From the NCBI RefSeq assembly GCF_015694705.1, contig NZ_JADQDR010000006.1:186001-250000 (forward strand): a stretch of DNA of 64,000 nucleotides. Reading direction: 5' to 3'. The notes beneath the pieces are model-generated. The model saw nothing but the letters and a program-made list of their open reading frames with translations. It was not told the origin of the DNA and ran no database searches. Each line of letters starts with the position of its first letter. Within the stretch, counting starts at the first letter, position 1. Positions 9,316-18,363 of this stretch are shown piece after piece. The DNA is from Pontibacter rufus (GTDB taxonomy: Bacteria > Bacteroidota > Bacteroidia > Cytophagales > Hymenobacteraceae). The translations under genes were made by a program, and so were the position numbers.

Positions 9316-12300
9316 GGCTTCTTTATTTTATACGCTTTTACCTCGCCCTGATTCATACCGAACAGCAATATGTTGTTGACGGGCACAATGCTCCGCACAT
9401 CGCCTTTCAGTTGCAGGCCCGACTTATGCTGCGGCACAAACGCAAAACCACCTTTGCCGTTGCCCTGCAGCAACACACCATAGTTAGCGTCGTACTTGCC
9501 AAAGCGGAGGCGAGCCTGCCGGACGTTGCCGCACAGCAACAGGTCCTGCAGGCCATCCCGGTTGTAGTCTATACTTTGTATGGCAAACACCGGTGCAAAC
9601 TGAGCCTCTACCGGCAGCGTCTGCTCTTTAAATTTACCATCTGCACCGCCTTCAAAATAAGCTGTTTTCAGGTAATTCGCCGATAAATGCCCGGCTCCTT
9701 TCAGTTCCTGCGGGGTGAAAATATCATTGAGGGTAGCGTCAGAGTAGGTTTCGTAGTTGGCAAAGCGCGTACGTGTCATGCTAATCTGGTCCTGCAGTTC
9801 GTCGCGTGTTACATAAGGATAGCGTTTGCCCTGGATGTAGCAGCACAGAATCGGGTCTACCGAACCGTTGTCATCGAAGTCCTTGTAGTATAGTTCGGCA
9901 GGCTCACTGGCGGAGGTTTTTACCTGCGTATTCAGCCCCTGGTTGCCGGCTATCAAATCCGGATGACCATCCTGATTAAAATCATCGATCAGCAGTTTAT
10001 TCCACCAGCCGTTATACTTGTTACTGAAGTATGATTCGGTTTCATCACTGAGCTTGCCGTTTACATTTTTGAAGACCGTGATGGGCATCCATTCCCCTAC
10101 CACAACCAGCTCCTGCTTCCGGTCACCATCCAAATCATACCAGGCGGCATCCGTTACCAGGCCCAGCTTTTGCAACTGCGGCGCCAGCGATGCAGTCGCG
10201 TCTTTAAAGCGGCCTTTGCCATCGTTTAACAGCAAATAACTTTCCGGTATTTCGGGGTAGCGGCCAGGGATAACACGGCTGCCTACAAACAGGTCGGCAA
10301 AGCCATCGCCGTTTACGTCCGCTGCACGTGCACAGCTGGTGCTGGTAAGCATATCCGGCAGCGCATTTATACTTTTAACGAAGTTGCCTTTGCCGTCGCC
10401 CAGGTATAAGCGGTCCTGCAGCAATGCATCCTGCGGCATAAACGCACCGTAGCCGCCGCTGCTCACGTACAGGTCAGGCTTCCCGTCTTTGTTAGCGTCG
10501 AAAAACAGCGCATCGGTGTCCTCGCTGTTCTTGTCCTCTTCAAAGGCCGGAATGTCTTTATGCGCGAAGCTTTTATCTGGCTGTTGCAGGTATAAGGCAG
10601 CGGCTTGTCCGCTGCTTCCGCCCACAAACACGTCCTCCAACCCATCGCCGTTTACATCACTCTTCACCATGCAGGGCCCGGCAAACGACAATGGATTTAC
10701 CAGCAGCGGCTGGCGCTTAAAATCATTAATTGCTTTCTGCTGATGCGTAAAAGTAACCGGCGATTTAACTTCCTCAAAAATAGCGGGTGCTGCTTTCGCA
10801 GATTTATACTTGCCGGTGGCGTCTTTTTCCTGTAGCCTAAGCACCTGGTCTGCTTTTACCTCATGCAATACCTGCTGCCTACCGCTCTGCCACACAATGC
10901 GCAGCGAATCTATACCTGCTGCTTTGCCTAAACCAAAGTGCAACACCGGCGACACGCTTGACTGGTAACCCCGGGCCGGCATCTGCTCCTGGTATTGCTG
11001 CTGCCCGTTATTATAAAGCGTTACTTTAGCCCCAATGCCCTGCGTATTTTGTCCGGCCCCAGCCAGTTTTATCTGCAGGTAGTGGTTGTCTTTGAGCTTG
11101 TTTGCCTGGTTCTGATAAATGAAAGCGGGCTTGTTGATATTGTTGATCACCAGGTCCAGGTCGCCGTCATTATCCAGGTCGGCGTAGGCCGCTCCATTGC
11201 TGTTAGACGGCGTGTTGATACCCCAGTCTGCGCCTTTGTTGCTAAACTGCAGGTTGCCATCGTTCCGGAAGATATAGTTTTTGACGTTGGAAGACGGAAT
11301 CTTCTTGACCAAAGCCAAGACGCTTTGCTCGTTTAAGCCTCCCCGTTGAATAAAGGAACTTTCGTATTTGATAAAGTCCATGTTGGTGAAATCGCGCAGA
11401 AAGCCATTGCTCACGAACAGGTCTTTCCAGCCATCGTTGTCATAATCAGCAAACAGCGGTGCCCAGCTCCAGTCGGTATTGGAGATCCCCGTCAGCTGCC
11501 CTATTTCACTAAAAGTGCCATCGCCGTTATTTATTTGCAGCATATTGCGCATGTACTGGTGGTGCAGACCTGCCCGCACAAACATATCAAAGCGCTCATA
11601 ATTGTCGGGCGAAATCAGCAGTTTCTGGCGGCGGTTGTCTTCGGGCAGCATGTCCAGCGCAAAAATATCGAGCAGGCCGTCGTTATTGATATCTGCCACG
11701 TCGTTGCCCATCGAGTACAACGAAGTGTGTCCGATGCTTTGCTGCAGCTTGTCGGTAAAAGTGCCGTCGCCGTTGTTGATGTAAAGGTAATCCGGCGCAG
11801 AATAATCGCTGGAAATATAGATGTCAGGATGGCCGTCGCCATTCACATCGCTTATACCGGCTCCCAAGCCATACGTCAGCGCCGATCCGGCCAGGCCCGC
11901 TTTATCCGATACATCCGTAAAGTGGCCGTCGTCGTTCCGAAGTAGCTTTACGCGCATTTCCTCGGCTTTCCTGCTTAGTATCTGCTGAAAGGCAACGTCA
12001 TCGAGGTTACGGAACTGAATGGGGTTATGGTTGAGCAGGAACATATCCAGGTCGTTGTCCTGATCATAGTCGAAAAAGGTAGCGCTGGTGCTGAAAGAAG
12101 AACCGGCAACGCCATACTCCTGTGCCTGGTCCACAAATTTAGGAACACCGTTGGCATCAGGTCCCTGGTTGATAAAAAGCTGATTTGCCCGCGTTTCGGG
12201 GGGCATATTACCGGAGTAGCAGAGGTACATATCCAGCAGGCTGTCGCCGTTCACATCGGCCATCGTCACACCGGTTTTCCAGTTGTTTGGTCTGCCGGCC

Positions 12301-12668
12301 ACGCCTGCCGTGGTGGTGATATCCTCGAACCGCATGTTGCCTTTGTTCAGGTACAGGCGGTTGGGCGCCATGTTGCCGGAAAAGTATATGTCCTGCAGCC
12401 CGTCATTGTTCAGATCGCCCACCGCGACACCGCCTCCGTTGTAGAAGTACTGATACGTTAAGATATTCCCGTATGGGTTTTCATTGACGGTATTATTGAA
12501 GCTGATGTTGGTTCTTGCTACAGGCAACAGGGTGAACAGGGTTTCGGAGGGCGCATTATTTTGCTTAGCTGCACCTGTTTCAACCTTTGTGTCTTTCTGC
12601 TGACAGGCTGCCACCATAACTGTGAGGACCAGGAGATGAATAAGGCCGGATGTTTTTAAAAACTGCAT
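9312..12668 (-). CDS. FG-GAP/VCBS repeat lipoprotein with UnbV/ASPIC domain
   Basis: Large secreted lipoprotein of 1118 residues. I place the start at the ATG at 12668, because it gives a clean lipoprotein signal peptide (MQFLKTSGLIHLLVLTVMVAAC) and the 25 codons upstream look non-coding. At least a dozen Ca-binding loops of the form DxNxDGxxD are visible (for example DLNNDGLQDIYF, DVNGDGHPDIYI, DYDNDGWKDLFV, DFNQDGHPDLIA, DYNRDGLQDLLL), the mark of integrin-like FG-GAP propellers. Two propeller blocks flank a UnbV/ASPIC domain (about residues 510-610, with QGIGAKVTLY and HFGLG). Such proteins are assumed to bind ligands or partners extracellularly; the specific role is unknown. It is coupled by a 4-bp overlap to the haloperoxidase-type gene. 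Confidence 0.9.
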   Translation of the reverse strand: MQFLKTSGLIHLLVLTVMVAACQQKDTKVETGAAKQNNAPSETLFTLLPVARTNISFNNTVNENPYGNILTYQYFYNGGGVAVGDLNNDGLQDIYFSGNMAPNRLYLNKGNMRFEDITTTAGVAGRPNNWKTGVTMADVNGDSLLDMYLCYSGNMPPETRANQLFINQGPDANGVPKFVDQAQEYGVAGSSFSTSATFFDYDQDNDLDMFLLNHNPIQFRNLDDVAFQQILSRKAEEMRVKLLRNDDGHFTDVSDKAGLAGSALTYGLGAGISDVNGDGHPDIYISSDYSAPDYLYINNGDGTFTDKLQQSIGHTSLYSMGNDVADINNDGLLDIFALDMLPEDNRRQKLLISPDNYERFDMFVRAGLHHQYMRNMLQINNGDGTFSEIGQLTGISNTDWSWAPLFADYDNDGWKDLFVSNGFLRDFTNMDFIKYESSFIQRGGLNEQSVLALVKKIPSSNVKNYIFRNDGNLQFSNKGADWGINTPSNSNGAAYADLDNDGDLDLVINNINKPAFIYQNQANKLKDNHYLQIKLAGAGQNTQGIGAKVTLYNNGQQQYQEQMPARGYQSSVSPVLHFGLGKAAGIDSLRIVWQSGRQQVLHEVKADQVLRLQEKDATGKYKSAKAAPAIFEEVKSPVTFTHQQKAINDFKRQPLLVNPLSFAGPCMVKSDVNGDGLEDVFVGGSSGQAAALYLQQPDKSFAHKDIPAFEEDKNSEDTDALFFDANKDGKPDLYVSSGGYGAFMPQDALLQDRLYLGDGKGNFVKSINALPDMLTSTSCARAADVNGDGFADLFVGSRVIPGRYPEIPESYLLLNDGKGRFKDATASLAPQLQKLGLVTDAAWYDLDGDRKQELVVVGEWMPITVFKNVNGKLSDETESYFSNKYNGWWNKLLIDDFNQDGHPDLIAGNQGLNTQVKTSASEPAELYYKDFDDNGSVDPILCCYIQGKRYPYVTRDELQDQISMTRTRFANYETYSDATLNDIFTPQELKGAGHLSANYLKTAYFEGGADGKFKEQTLPVEAQFAPVFAIQSIDYNRDGLQDLLLCGNVRQARLRFGKYDANYGVLLQGNGKGGFAFVPQHKSGLQLKGDVRSIVPVNNILLFGMNQGEVKAYKIKKP

Positions 12669-13292
12669 ACTACTATACAAGGGAGATAAATTTAAAGGGC
12701 TTATATTTACCTGTAACTGGTTAAATCGCACTATACTAAGCATTTTAACTTAGAAAACGTTCTATAACCTTCAATTTTCAGGCTAAATAGCAGATGCAGG
12801 TAAGGACTATGTAAAATTTGGCACAAATTATTTTACAGTCAACTTTTACATGCTCAAAACACAAAAAGTCTTTTTGCCGTGTGGCTTAATACTTCATGAT
12901 CTTTACAGATTGTACCATGCTTGTTTGTTAGTAAGAAGGTAGAGTCAGGATTGCATCGCAGCCTCACGCGCTACACTATGCTGATGCACCAGATAGCACA
13001 CAAGCACTATAAGGAAGAAATCCAGATTGGCTTTTTCATTTCCGGGAATGTTTGATGATGAGGTATGGGAGAGCGCAACTTCAACGTACCAGTTGCAAGT
13101 ATACTATCCTTAGTCAGCAAAAAGAAATTCTTACACTTCGGGAGTGAAGCGGTACAGATAGTGGATGCCGTCTTAAAGCTTCTTAGGCGGCGGAATGTTC
13201 CGGTAGCTGCCTTTAATAGATTTAATGGTGAGCTGTTTCAGGAGTAATCTTTATACATCCACCAATGCATACTATATACTTTGAAGCGTTGC
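12669..13292. other. Intergenic region of about 620 bp, no supported gene
   Basis: This gap lies between the start of the FG-GAP gene and the end of the GH26 gene, both on the minus strand. A 60-codon + strand frame at 13065-13247 has no recognisable motif or signal peptide. AAGTATA heptamers occur near 13095 and 13276. The left part should hold the promoter for the FG-GAP/haloperoxidase pair; I could not identify convincing -7/-33 boxes. Confidence 0.5.
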
Positions 13293-14957
13293 TTACTCCT
13301 TTATCACCTTGATAGCTCGCTTCTGGTCTACTCGCACCAGGTAAACACCCGATGCCAGCCCTTTGAAAGAGATAGCTGTCTTTGCTCTACCGACACGTTG
13401 TTGCCTGACCAGTACGCCCAGCGCATTGTACACTGAAACAGTTTCGATCCTGTGCTCACTACTCACCATTAAATCTGCTATCACCAGGGTAGGATAAGCA
13501 GAGAAATCCGGCTTCTCTGCAGGCTCATTCCAAAAGCCAGTTGGCTCCTGCAGCGTGTCCTGCCTTTCGTAAGTACGCAGGTTGGGCATTTCGTCGAGTG
13601 TAATTACGTAGTCGTGCGCAAACATCTTTTTCCATAGATCAAGGGAATTATACTTGCTGTCTTGTGTGTAAGCCCCGTACCAGGGCATAAACCACGACCA
13701 AGCTGTCCCGTCTTTTATGAGGTTATCTACATCCGGGAAAGAACCTGTTTCGCTGAGTGCCAGCATTTTTTTACCACCATACCTGTTATTCATATCACTA
13801 AACTCCAGTGCCTGTGAGCCATGATCACCATCTTTGTAAACATCACGCCCAATAATATCTACATATTCATCGCCCGGGTACCAGGCATCATCATTGGGCT
13901 CGCGCGTCCATACCCAAATTAAGTTGGTGAGTCCATGATACTTTACCATCCTGTCATACATCAGGTGCCACAACGCTTTTAAAGGCTCCGGCCCCTTGGC
14001 ACCCCACCAGAACCAGCCGCCTGCTGCTTCGTGCAAGGGTCTCCAGATGACAGGGACATGTAGATCCTGCAGTTCTTTTAACATGCCGGCGGTAAAGTCT
14101 ATGTCAGCCAGCATGGCTTTGTATTCTGCAGAATTTACATCTGCAATCTTTGAGATATCGAAATCTGTTCCGTCCGGCTTTGACTGGTTTTTGGTATAAA
14201 ACGCTTCCGTAATGCGTGAAGGGTCCCGCCAGTGCCACATCAAGGCAGGTATCCCGTTTCTGTTGTACCAAGCCAAAGCATCGTTTACAGGCTCCTTATC
14301 GTTGTACCAGGTATAGCCTCTGCCGCTATGCATAAAGTCCAGACCAAGCAGGGCCGGCTCTTTGCCGGTATTCTGCTTCAGCCAGTTTACCTCATCCATA
14401 CTCTTTAAGGTCATGACACCCGAGATAATTTTCTCTCCATAGTTATCAAGCAGGAAATCGTATAAGGCTTTGGCTTCCGGTGTTGGGTTGGGGGTTATCA
14501 GGGTCTGGTTCAGGTGAAACCTGTTTGCGCCATCTACTTCTTTCACTTCTAAGTAATCAATGTTTATCCATCCCCAGGATTTGATAATCTTCACCTGCTG
14601 TTTTCCAGCCGGTAACTTCTGGGCACTGACAAGCTTCTGGGTAGTATAGGCACTGTTTTGTGCTAAGGAGAAGTCCAGCGTATTTTCACCTAGCTGCAGC
14701 TTGTTTATTTTATCGCCATTTGGTGCTGAAGCATTAATTGATAAATCATAAAAGCCTTCTTTCGGAATTGTGATGTCAAAGGTAAGGCTGCCTTCCTGCT
14801 GGGCTACAGCAGCGGCGCCGGAACAGGTGGCACATACTATCTTCGATGCGCCACCTGCGAGTATAGCATTTTCAGCCTCATACTTTTGCCCTGAAGTCTG
14901 AAAAGTAGACATACAGGAAAAAAGCAGAAGAAATAAACCGGCAGAAACTTTAATCAT
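13293..14957 (-). CDS. GH26 beta-mannanase with carbohydrate-binding module and T9SS sorting tail
   Basis: Secreted endo-beta-1,4-mannanase of 554 residues, last gene of PUL 1. A signal peptide (about 1-23) is followed by a CBM6/35-like beta-sandwich that opens KYEAENA and ends near 140. The GH26 barrel covers about 150-480. The acid/base E310 lies in WRPLHEAAGGWFWWG, and the nucleophile E403 in ALSETGSF. The last 70 or so residues (SVYNALGVLVRQQ to AIKVIKE) are a type A type IX secretion C-terminal sorting domain, so the enzyme is exported by T9SS, unlike its lipoprotein neighbours. A 117-bp gap separates it from the IPT lipoprotein gene upstream. Mannan is the likely backbone substrate; other beta-1,4 or 1,3/1,4 glycans are possible in this family. 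Confidence 0.93.
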   Translation of the reverse strand: MIKVSAGLFLLLFSCMSTFQTSGQKYEAENAILAGGASKIVCATCSGAAAVAQQEGSLTFDITIPKEGFYDLSINASAPNGDKINKLQLGENTLDFSLAQNSAYTTQKLVSAQKLPAGKQQVKIIKSWGWINIDYLEVKEVDGANRFHLNQTLITPNPTPEAKALYDFLLDNYGEKIISGVMTLKSMDEVNWLKQNTGKEPALLGLDFMHSGRGYTWYNDKEPVNDALAWYNRNGIPALMWHWRDPSRITEAFYTKNQSKPDGTDFDISKIADVNSAEYKAMLADIDFTAGMLKELQDLHVPVIWRPLHEAAGGWFWWGAKGPEPLKALWHLMYDRMVKYHGLTNLIWVWTREPNDDAWYPGDEYVDIIGRDVYKDGDHGSQALEFSDMNNRYGGKKMLALSETGSFPDVDNLIKDGTAWSWFMPWYGAYTQDSKYNSLDLWKKMFAHDYVITLDEMPNLRTYERQDTLQEPTGFWNEPAEKPDFSAYPTLVIADLMVSSEHRIETVSVYNALGVLVRQQRVGRAKTAISFKGLASGVYLVRVDQKRAIKVIKE

Positions 14958-15074
14958 GTGGAAGGGCTTATGTGCCTGAAAGGAGCACCTGATCTGTTGA
15001 TTTTCGATGCAGTGAGTGAGGTATATAAAAAAGAAAGAGCATTGCTGCCCTTCCTTTTACTTTAATTCAGTATA

Positions 15075-17138
15075 CTACCGGAGTCCTAAATCATCAATGT
15101 AAATGGTATTCGGATTGGTACCATAGTTTTTGATGTACAGTTCTGCAAGTCCGCTGGAAACATCTCCCAGGGAGCTAATCGGAATTTCAACAAGCTTATA
15201 CTCTCCTGCTTTTACATCAAAGGGAACATCGCCTGAAGTTACACCGGCAGCATTTTTAACCTGAATGGCTAACTGGCTATCCTTTTCACCACCACGCACA
15301 TAAAGAACCAGGTGGGTTTTACCGGCTAAGATGTTGGCATTAACCGGATGTAACTGAAGGGCTCCATACGCATCTTTGAAAACTACTTTGATTGCTTTGG
15401 TACCTCTGTTTACGTTTTCAGTATTTTCCAAATCCTGAACATCCGTGCCCCAGCCGCCCCATAGCTGCCAGGTTTCATTGTCGGCAGTATTAAGTGCGTC
15501 GTTGTAGATATAAGAGGAGATATTTGGTGCTGCCGTACCGATTTGCGCCTGTTTGTCTGTTGTTACAGTAAAGCCAGAGGTCGTTATGAGTGTCAGCACA
15601 CCTGTTTTAGCGGCAGCCGGCACTTTTAAAACTATCTGGCTAGCATTCTGCGCTACAAACGTTGAAACTGTCGCACCACCCGTAAATACTACCGATTTTA
15701 CCTGATCCAGTTCAGTTCCGCTAATCGTCAGGTAGCTTTCTGCAATTACGGGTTCCGGCGCTACACTTGTGATTGCCGGTAAAACAATGGTTACCTGAGC
15801 ATCTGTGGCAACTACATAGTCCTTTATGGTAGTAAGTGTTAATGCTCCTTTTTTAGCATTCATCGGCACCTTTACAACAATGCGGCTCGGCGACTGACTA
15901 ACAAAAGCAGACACCTTTGTTCCACCCTGAAACTCAATGCTCTTCACCAAATCAAGGTTGGTTCCGTTAATGGTAAGATCCTGACCTGGATCTACAGGGC
16001 TTGGAGAAAGAGAAGTAATAGCCGGTAACAGGATGGCGAGTTGCTGTGTGGTGGTTACTTCTACGCCAGACTTAGCCACCAGGGTGAGGGCACCATTTGA
16101 CGCATTGTTTGGCACCTTTACCACAATCTCGTTTGCTGACTGGCTTACAAATGTACTTGCCTTCGCCTCGCCTACGCCTGTAAATTTGATCTCCTTCACA
16201 AGATTCAGGTTAGTACCCGTAATAGTCAGGTTATCGGAATGCTTTACTGCCTCAGGAGACAAAGCCGTTACCGCAGGTAAAATTACATTCAGCTCTTGTG
16301 TAGTGGTTACCTCCACGTCAGAGTTAGCTACCAGCGTTATGTTTCCTGAAGAGGCATTCTCCGGTACTTTTACCACAATCTGCGTAGCAGACTGGCTTAC
16401 AAAGGTGCTGGCTAGGGCCTCGCCTACCCCTGTAAATTTAATAGCTTTTACCAGATCCAGGTTTGTACCTTTTATAGTGAGATTACTGCCGGTAAGTACG
16501 GAAGCTGGCGTCAAGGCTGTTACAGCCGGTAAGGTCACAATCAGTTCTTCCTCTGTTTCTATAAAGGTTGGTTCTGTGCCGCCACCTAACAGAAGCAGGG
16601 TTCCGGTTTTTGCTGTTGCCGGCACCTGCAGCACCAGTTCTGTTGCAGACTGGCTTACAAATTCATCAACCGTATCCTGCTCGAATACAACACCTTCTAC
16701 CCAGTCGAGTTTGGTGCCCGTAATAGTAATGTTTGCACCGGGCCTTGCTTCTTTGGTGACCGAAGCTATTGTAATCGGCACCAAAAAGCTTAGGATGGTT
16801 TTCGATGTAACATCCGCACCGTCCGAGAGCTTCAGCGTTACTTTACCTTCCTTGGTTTCTTCCGGCACAATAAGCCTGATGAGTTCGGGCGTCTGCTCGA
16901 TAAAGTCTGCTTTCGCAACAGTTACGCCAGGCAACTCAATGGCTTCTACTTTATTAAGATTACGGCCGATAAACCGGATCTCCTCTCCGAGCTGAACGCC
17001 GGAGGGACCAAAGCTCAGCAGCTCTACCTGCCCTGTATTGGGACTATTTTCATCGTCATCCTCACAGGAGGTTATTATCCCAAACGACAGTACCAGACAT
17101 AAAAAAAGCAGGAACCTTGTATTATAAAAATTTTTCAT
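15075..17138 (-). CDS. Surface lipoprotein with six IPT/TIG repeats and a C-terminal binding domain
   Basis: A 687-residue lipoprotein (C25 in IITSC, followed by acidic EDDDE, a surface-export-like tail). Six consecutive Ig-like IPT/TIG repeats of about 80 residues fill positions 38 to about 535. Each carries a variant of GTNLDLVKxIxFTG and FVSQSAxxIVVKVP; repeats 3 and 4 are nearly identical, pointing to recent duplication. The last 140 residues form a beta-sandwich with many aromatic residues (ETWQLWGGWG, LYVRGG) that resembles galactose-binding-like carbohydrate modules. Placed 28 bp after the glycan-binding lipoprotein gene in the PUL 1 operon, it is probably a surface glycan-binding protein on a stalk. 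It has no catalytic signature. Confidence 0.85.
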   Translation of the reverse strand: MKNFYNTRFLLFLCLVLSFGIITSCEDDDENSPNTGQVELLSFGPSGVQLGEEIRFIGRNLNKVEAIELPGVTVAKADFIEQTPELIRLIVPEETKEGKVTLKLSDGADVTSKTILSFLVPITIASVTKEARPGANITITGTKLDWVEGVVFEQDTVDEFVSQSATELVLQVPATAKTGTLLLLGGGTEPTFIETEEELIVTLPAVTALTPASVLTGSNLTIKGTNLDLVKAIKFTGVGEALASTFVSQSATQIVVKVPENASSGNITLVANSDVEVTTTQELNVILPAVTALSPEAVKHSDNLTITGTNLNLVKEIKFTGVGEAKASTFVSQSANEIVVKVPNNASNGALTLVAKSGVEVTTTQQLAILLPAITSLSPSPVDPGQDLTINGTNLDLVKSIEFQGGTKVSAFVSQSPSRIVVKVPMNAKKGALTLTTIKDYVVATDAQVTIVLPAITSVAPEPVIAESYLTISGTELDQVKSVVFTGGATVSTFVAQNASQIVLKVPAAAKTGVLTLITTSGFTVTTDKQAQIGTAAPNISSYIYNDALNTADNETWQLWGGWGTDVQDLENTENVNRGTKAIKVVFKDAYGALQLHPVNANILAGKTHLVLYVRGGEKDSQLAIQVKNAAGVTSGDVPFDVKAGEYKLVEIPISSLGDVSSGLAELYIKNYGTNPNTIYIDDLGLR

Positions 17139-17166
17139 ACTTGATATTTATCTTCTTAAGGATGAA

Positions 17167-18342
17167 TTATTTAGCTGCCTTAGGCACTACCCGCATGTTG
17201 TCCATGGCAAAGTTTGTATTTACTGCCAATGGTCCGTGGAAGTAAAAAGACACGCCATACCCGTCAGGGTTATATGGGAATTTAGCATTCGCAGCATAAA
17301 AGTCTTCGAAAGGAATACTTACTGTTTGCCATTGACCTTCAGTATCCAGGTTGGGCTTCCAGTTATAGTAAATATCATTCCTTTCATTCGCCATGTTGTT
17401 ACCCACATACATTCTCATTTCTGCACCAGCGAGTGGTGCCAGTGTGTTTACTTCAAACTTCACGACATACTCGGCTGGATTAACAAATGCTGCTGCCGGA
17501 ATATTTTTAGTTTCCTTTGTTGCATCGCTGGCTGTTGGTGCAACCCAGAACTCGGCGTAGGGGTAAGGACCCAGCTCTTTATTAAACCGAAGGAACTTAC
17601 CATTAATAGGTAAAATAACCGGATCTGATGATTTGATGTAATCCGCTCCTGTCCAGAACCCTGCGGTCGTTTCATCAAAGCTCGCTATTATGTTTCTGTT
17701 ATCATGGAACCAGAAATCAGATTCAGCCCCACCGAAGTTAGTGGTAACAGTTATGGGGCCTGGCTGGGCTCCCTCAGGCACTCTTACTTCTATGGCATTA
17801 GCATCTTCTGATACAGAAACTACTTCGCCCTGTATGCCTCCGGTAAAAGTTACCGTAGCAGGCTCGTAAAAGTAACTGCCATAAATAGTGGCAACATCAC
17901 CAGTATTCACATACTCACTCAGCATACTGGTAACCACCGGCTCACTTATATCTACCACGAAATCATACATCAAAGAATCGCCGTTCGCAAAAACAAGCTT
18001 CATTTGGTTGGTGATGTCTGTTGGAATATCAGCCGGCACCCTGGTGATAATGGAAGTACTTGTGATAAAGGTAGGCGATAGTGTGCCTTGCAGGTCGTTG
18101 AACCATATTTCACGTGCATTCTGGAGGTTTTCTCCTATAATGGCAATCATGGCTCCCTGTCCTGCTTTAGCCAGGAGGGAATCTGATGCTTCAGGGCTGG
18201 TTACCCGGATGTAGCTTATTCTGGGCTTGCCACCATTGGGCTGGTCTTCGTCGTCCGAACAGCTGGAAAATATCCCTGTCATCGCAAAAGCGATGAACAG
18301 GAACAGCAATGACTTATAGTTAAATTTCATATCGTAGTTCAT
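17167..18342 (-). CDS. Surface glycan-binding lipoprotein (SusE/SGBP-like)
   Basis: A 391-residue lipoprotein in the position normally taken by surface glycan-binding proteins, just after SusD. The lipobox is FSSC, with acidic SDDEDQ behind the cysteine that favours surface export. Two Ig/IPT-like domains (about 40-130 and 131-215) precede a C-terminal glycan-binding domain with many exposed Trp and Tyr residues (ETTAGFWTGADYI, IYYNWKPNLDTEGQWQTV, GVSFYFHGP). The start could also be the ATG at 18330, which gives MKFNYKSLLFLFIAF, a tidier signal peptide. It is separated by only 21 bp from susD, so it belongs to the same operon. The ligand is presumably the PUL 1 glycan. Confidence 0.86.
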   Translation of the reverse strand: MNYDMKFNYKSLLFLFIAFAMTGIFSSCSDDEDQPNGGKPRISYIRVTSPEASDSLLAKAGQGAMIAIIGENLQNAREIWFNDLQGTLSPTFITSTSIITRVPADIPTDITNQMKLVFANGDSLMYDFVVDISEPVVTSMLSEYVNTGDVATIYGSYFYEPATVTFTGGIQGEVVSVSEDANAIEVRVPEGAQPGPITVTTNFGGAESDFWFHDNRNIIASFDETTAGFWTGADYIKSSDPVILPINGKFLRFNKELGPYPYAEFWVAPTASDATKETKNIPAAAFVNPAEYVVKFEVNTLAPLAGAEMRMYVGNNMANERNDIYYNWKPNLDTEGQWQTVSIPFEDFYAANAKFPYNPDGYGVSFYFHGPLAVNTNFAMDNMRVVPKAAK

Positions 18343-18363
18343 TATTTTTAGACCGCAATGTTA

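Noticed and set aside
13065-13247. A 60-codon + strand frame in the 12.7-13.3 kb gap
   Set aside because: No recognisable domain, signal peptide or promoter; length is within chance.
15780-16560. Tandem DNA repeats
   Set aside because: They are explained by the homologous IPT/TIG repeats of the lipoprotein and are not a separate element or CRISPR array.
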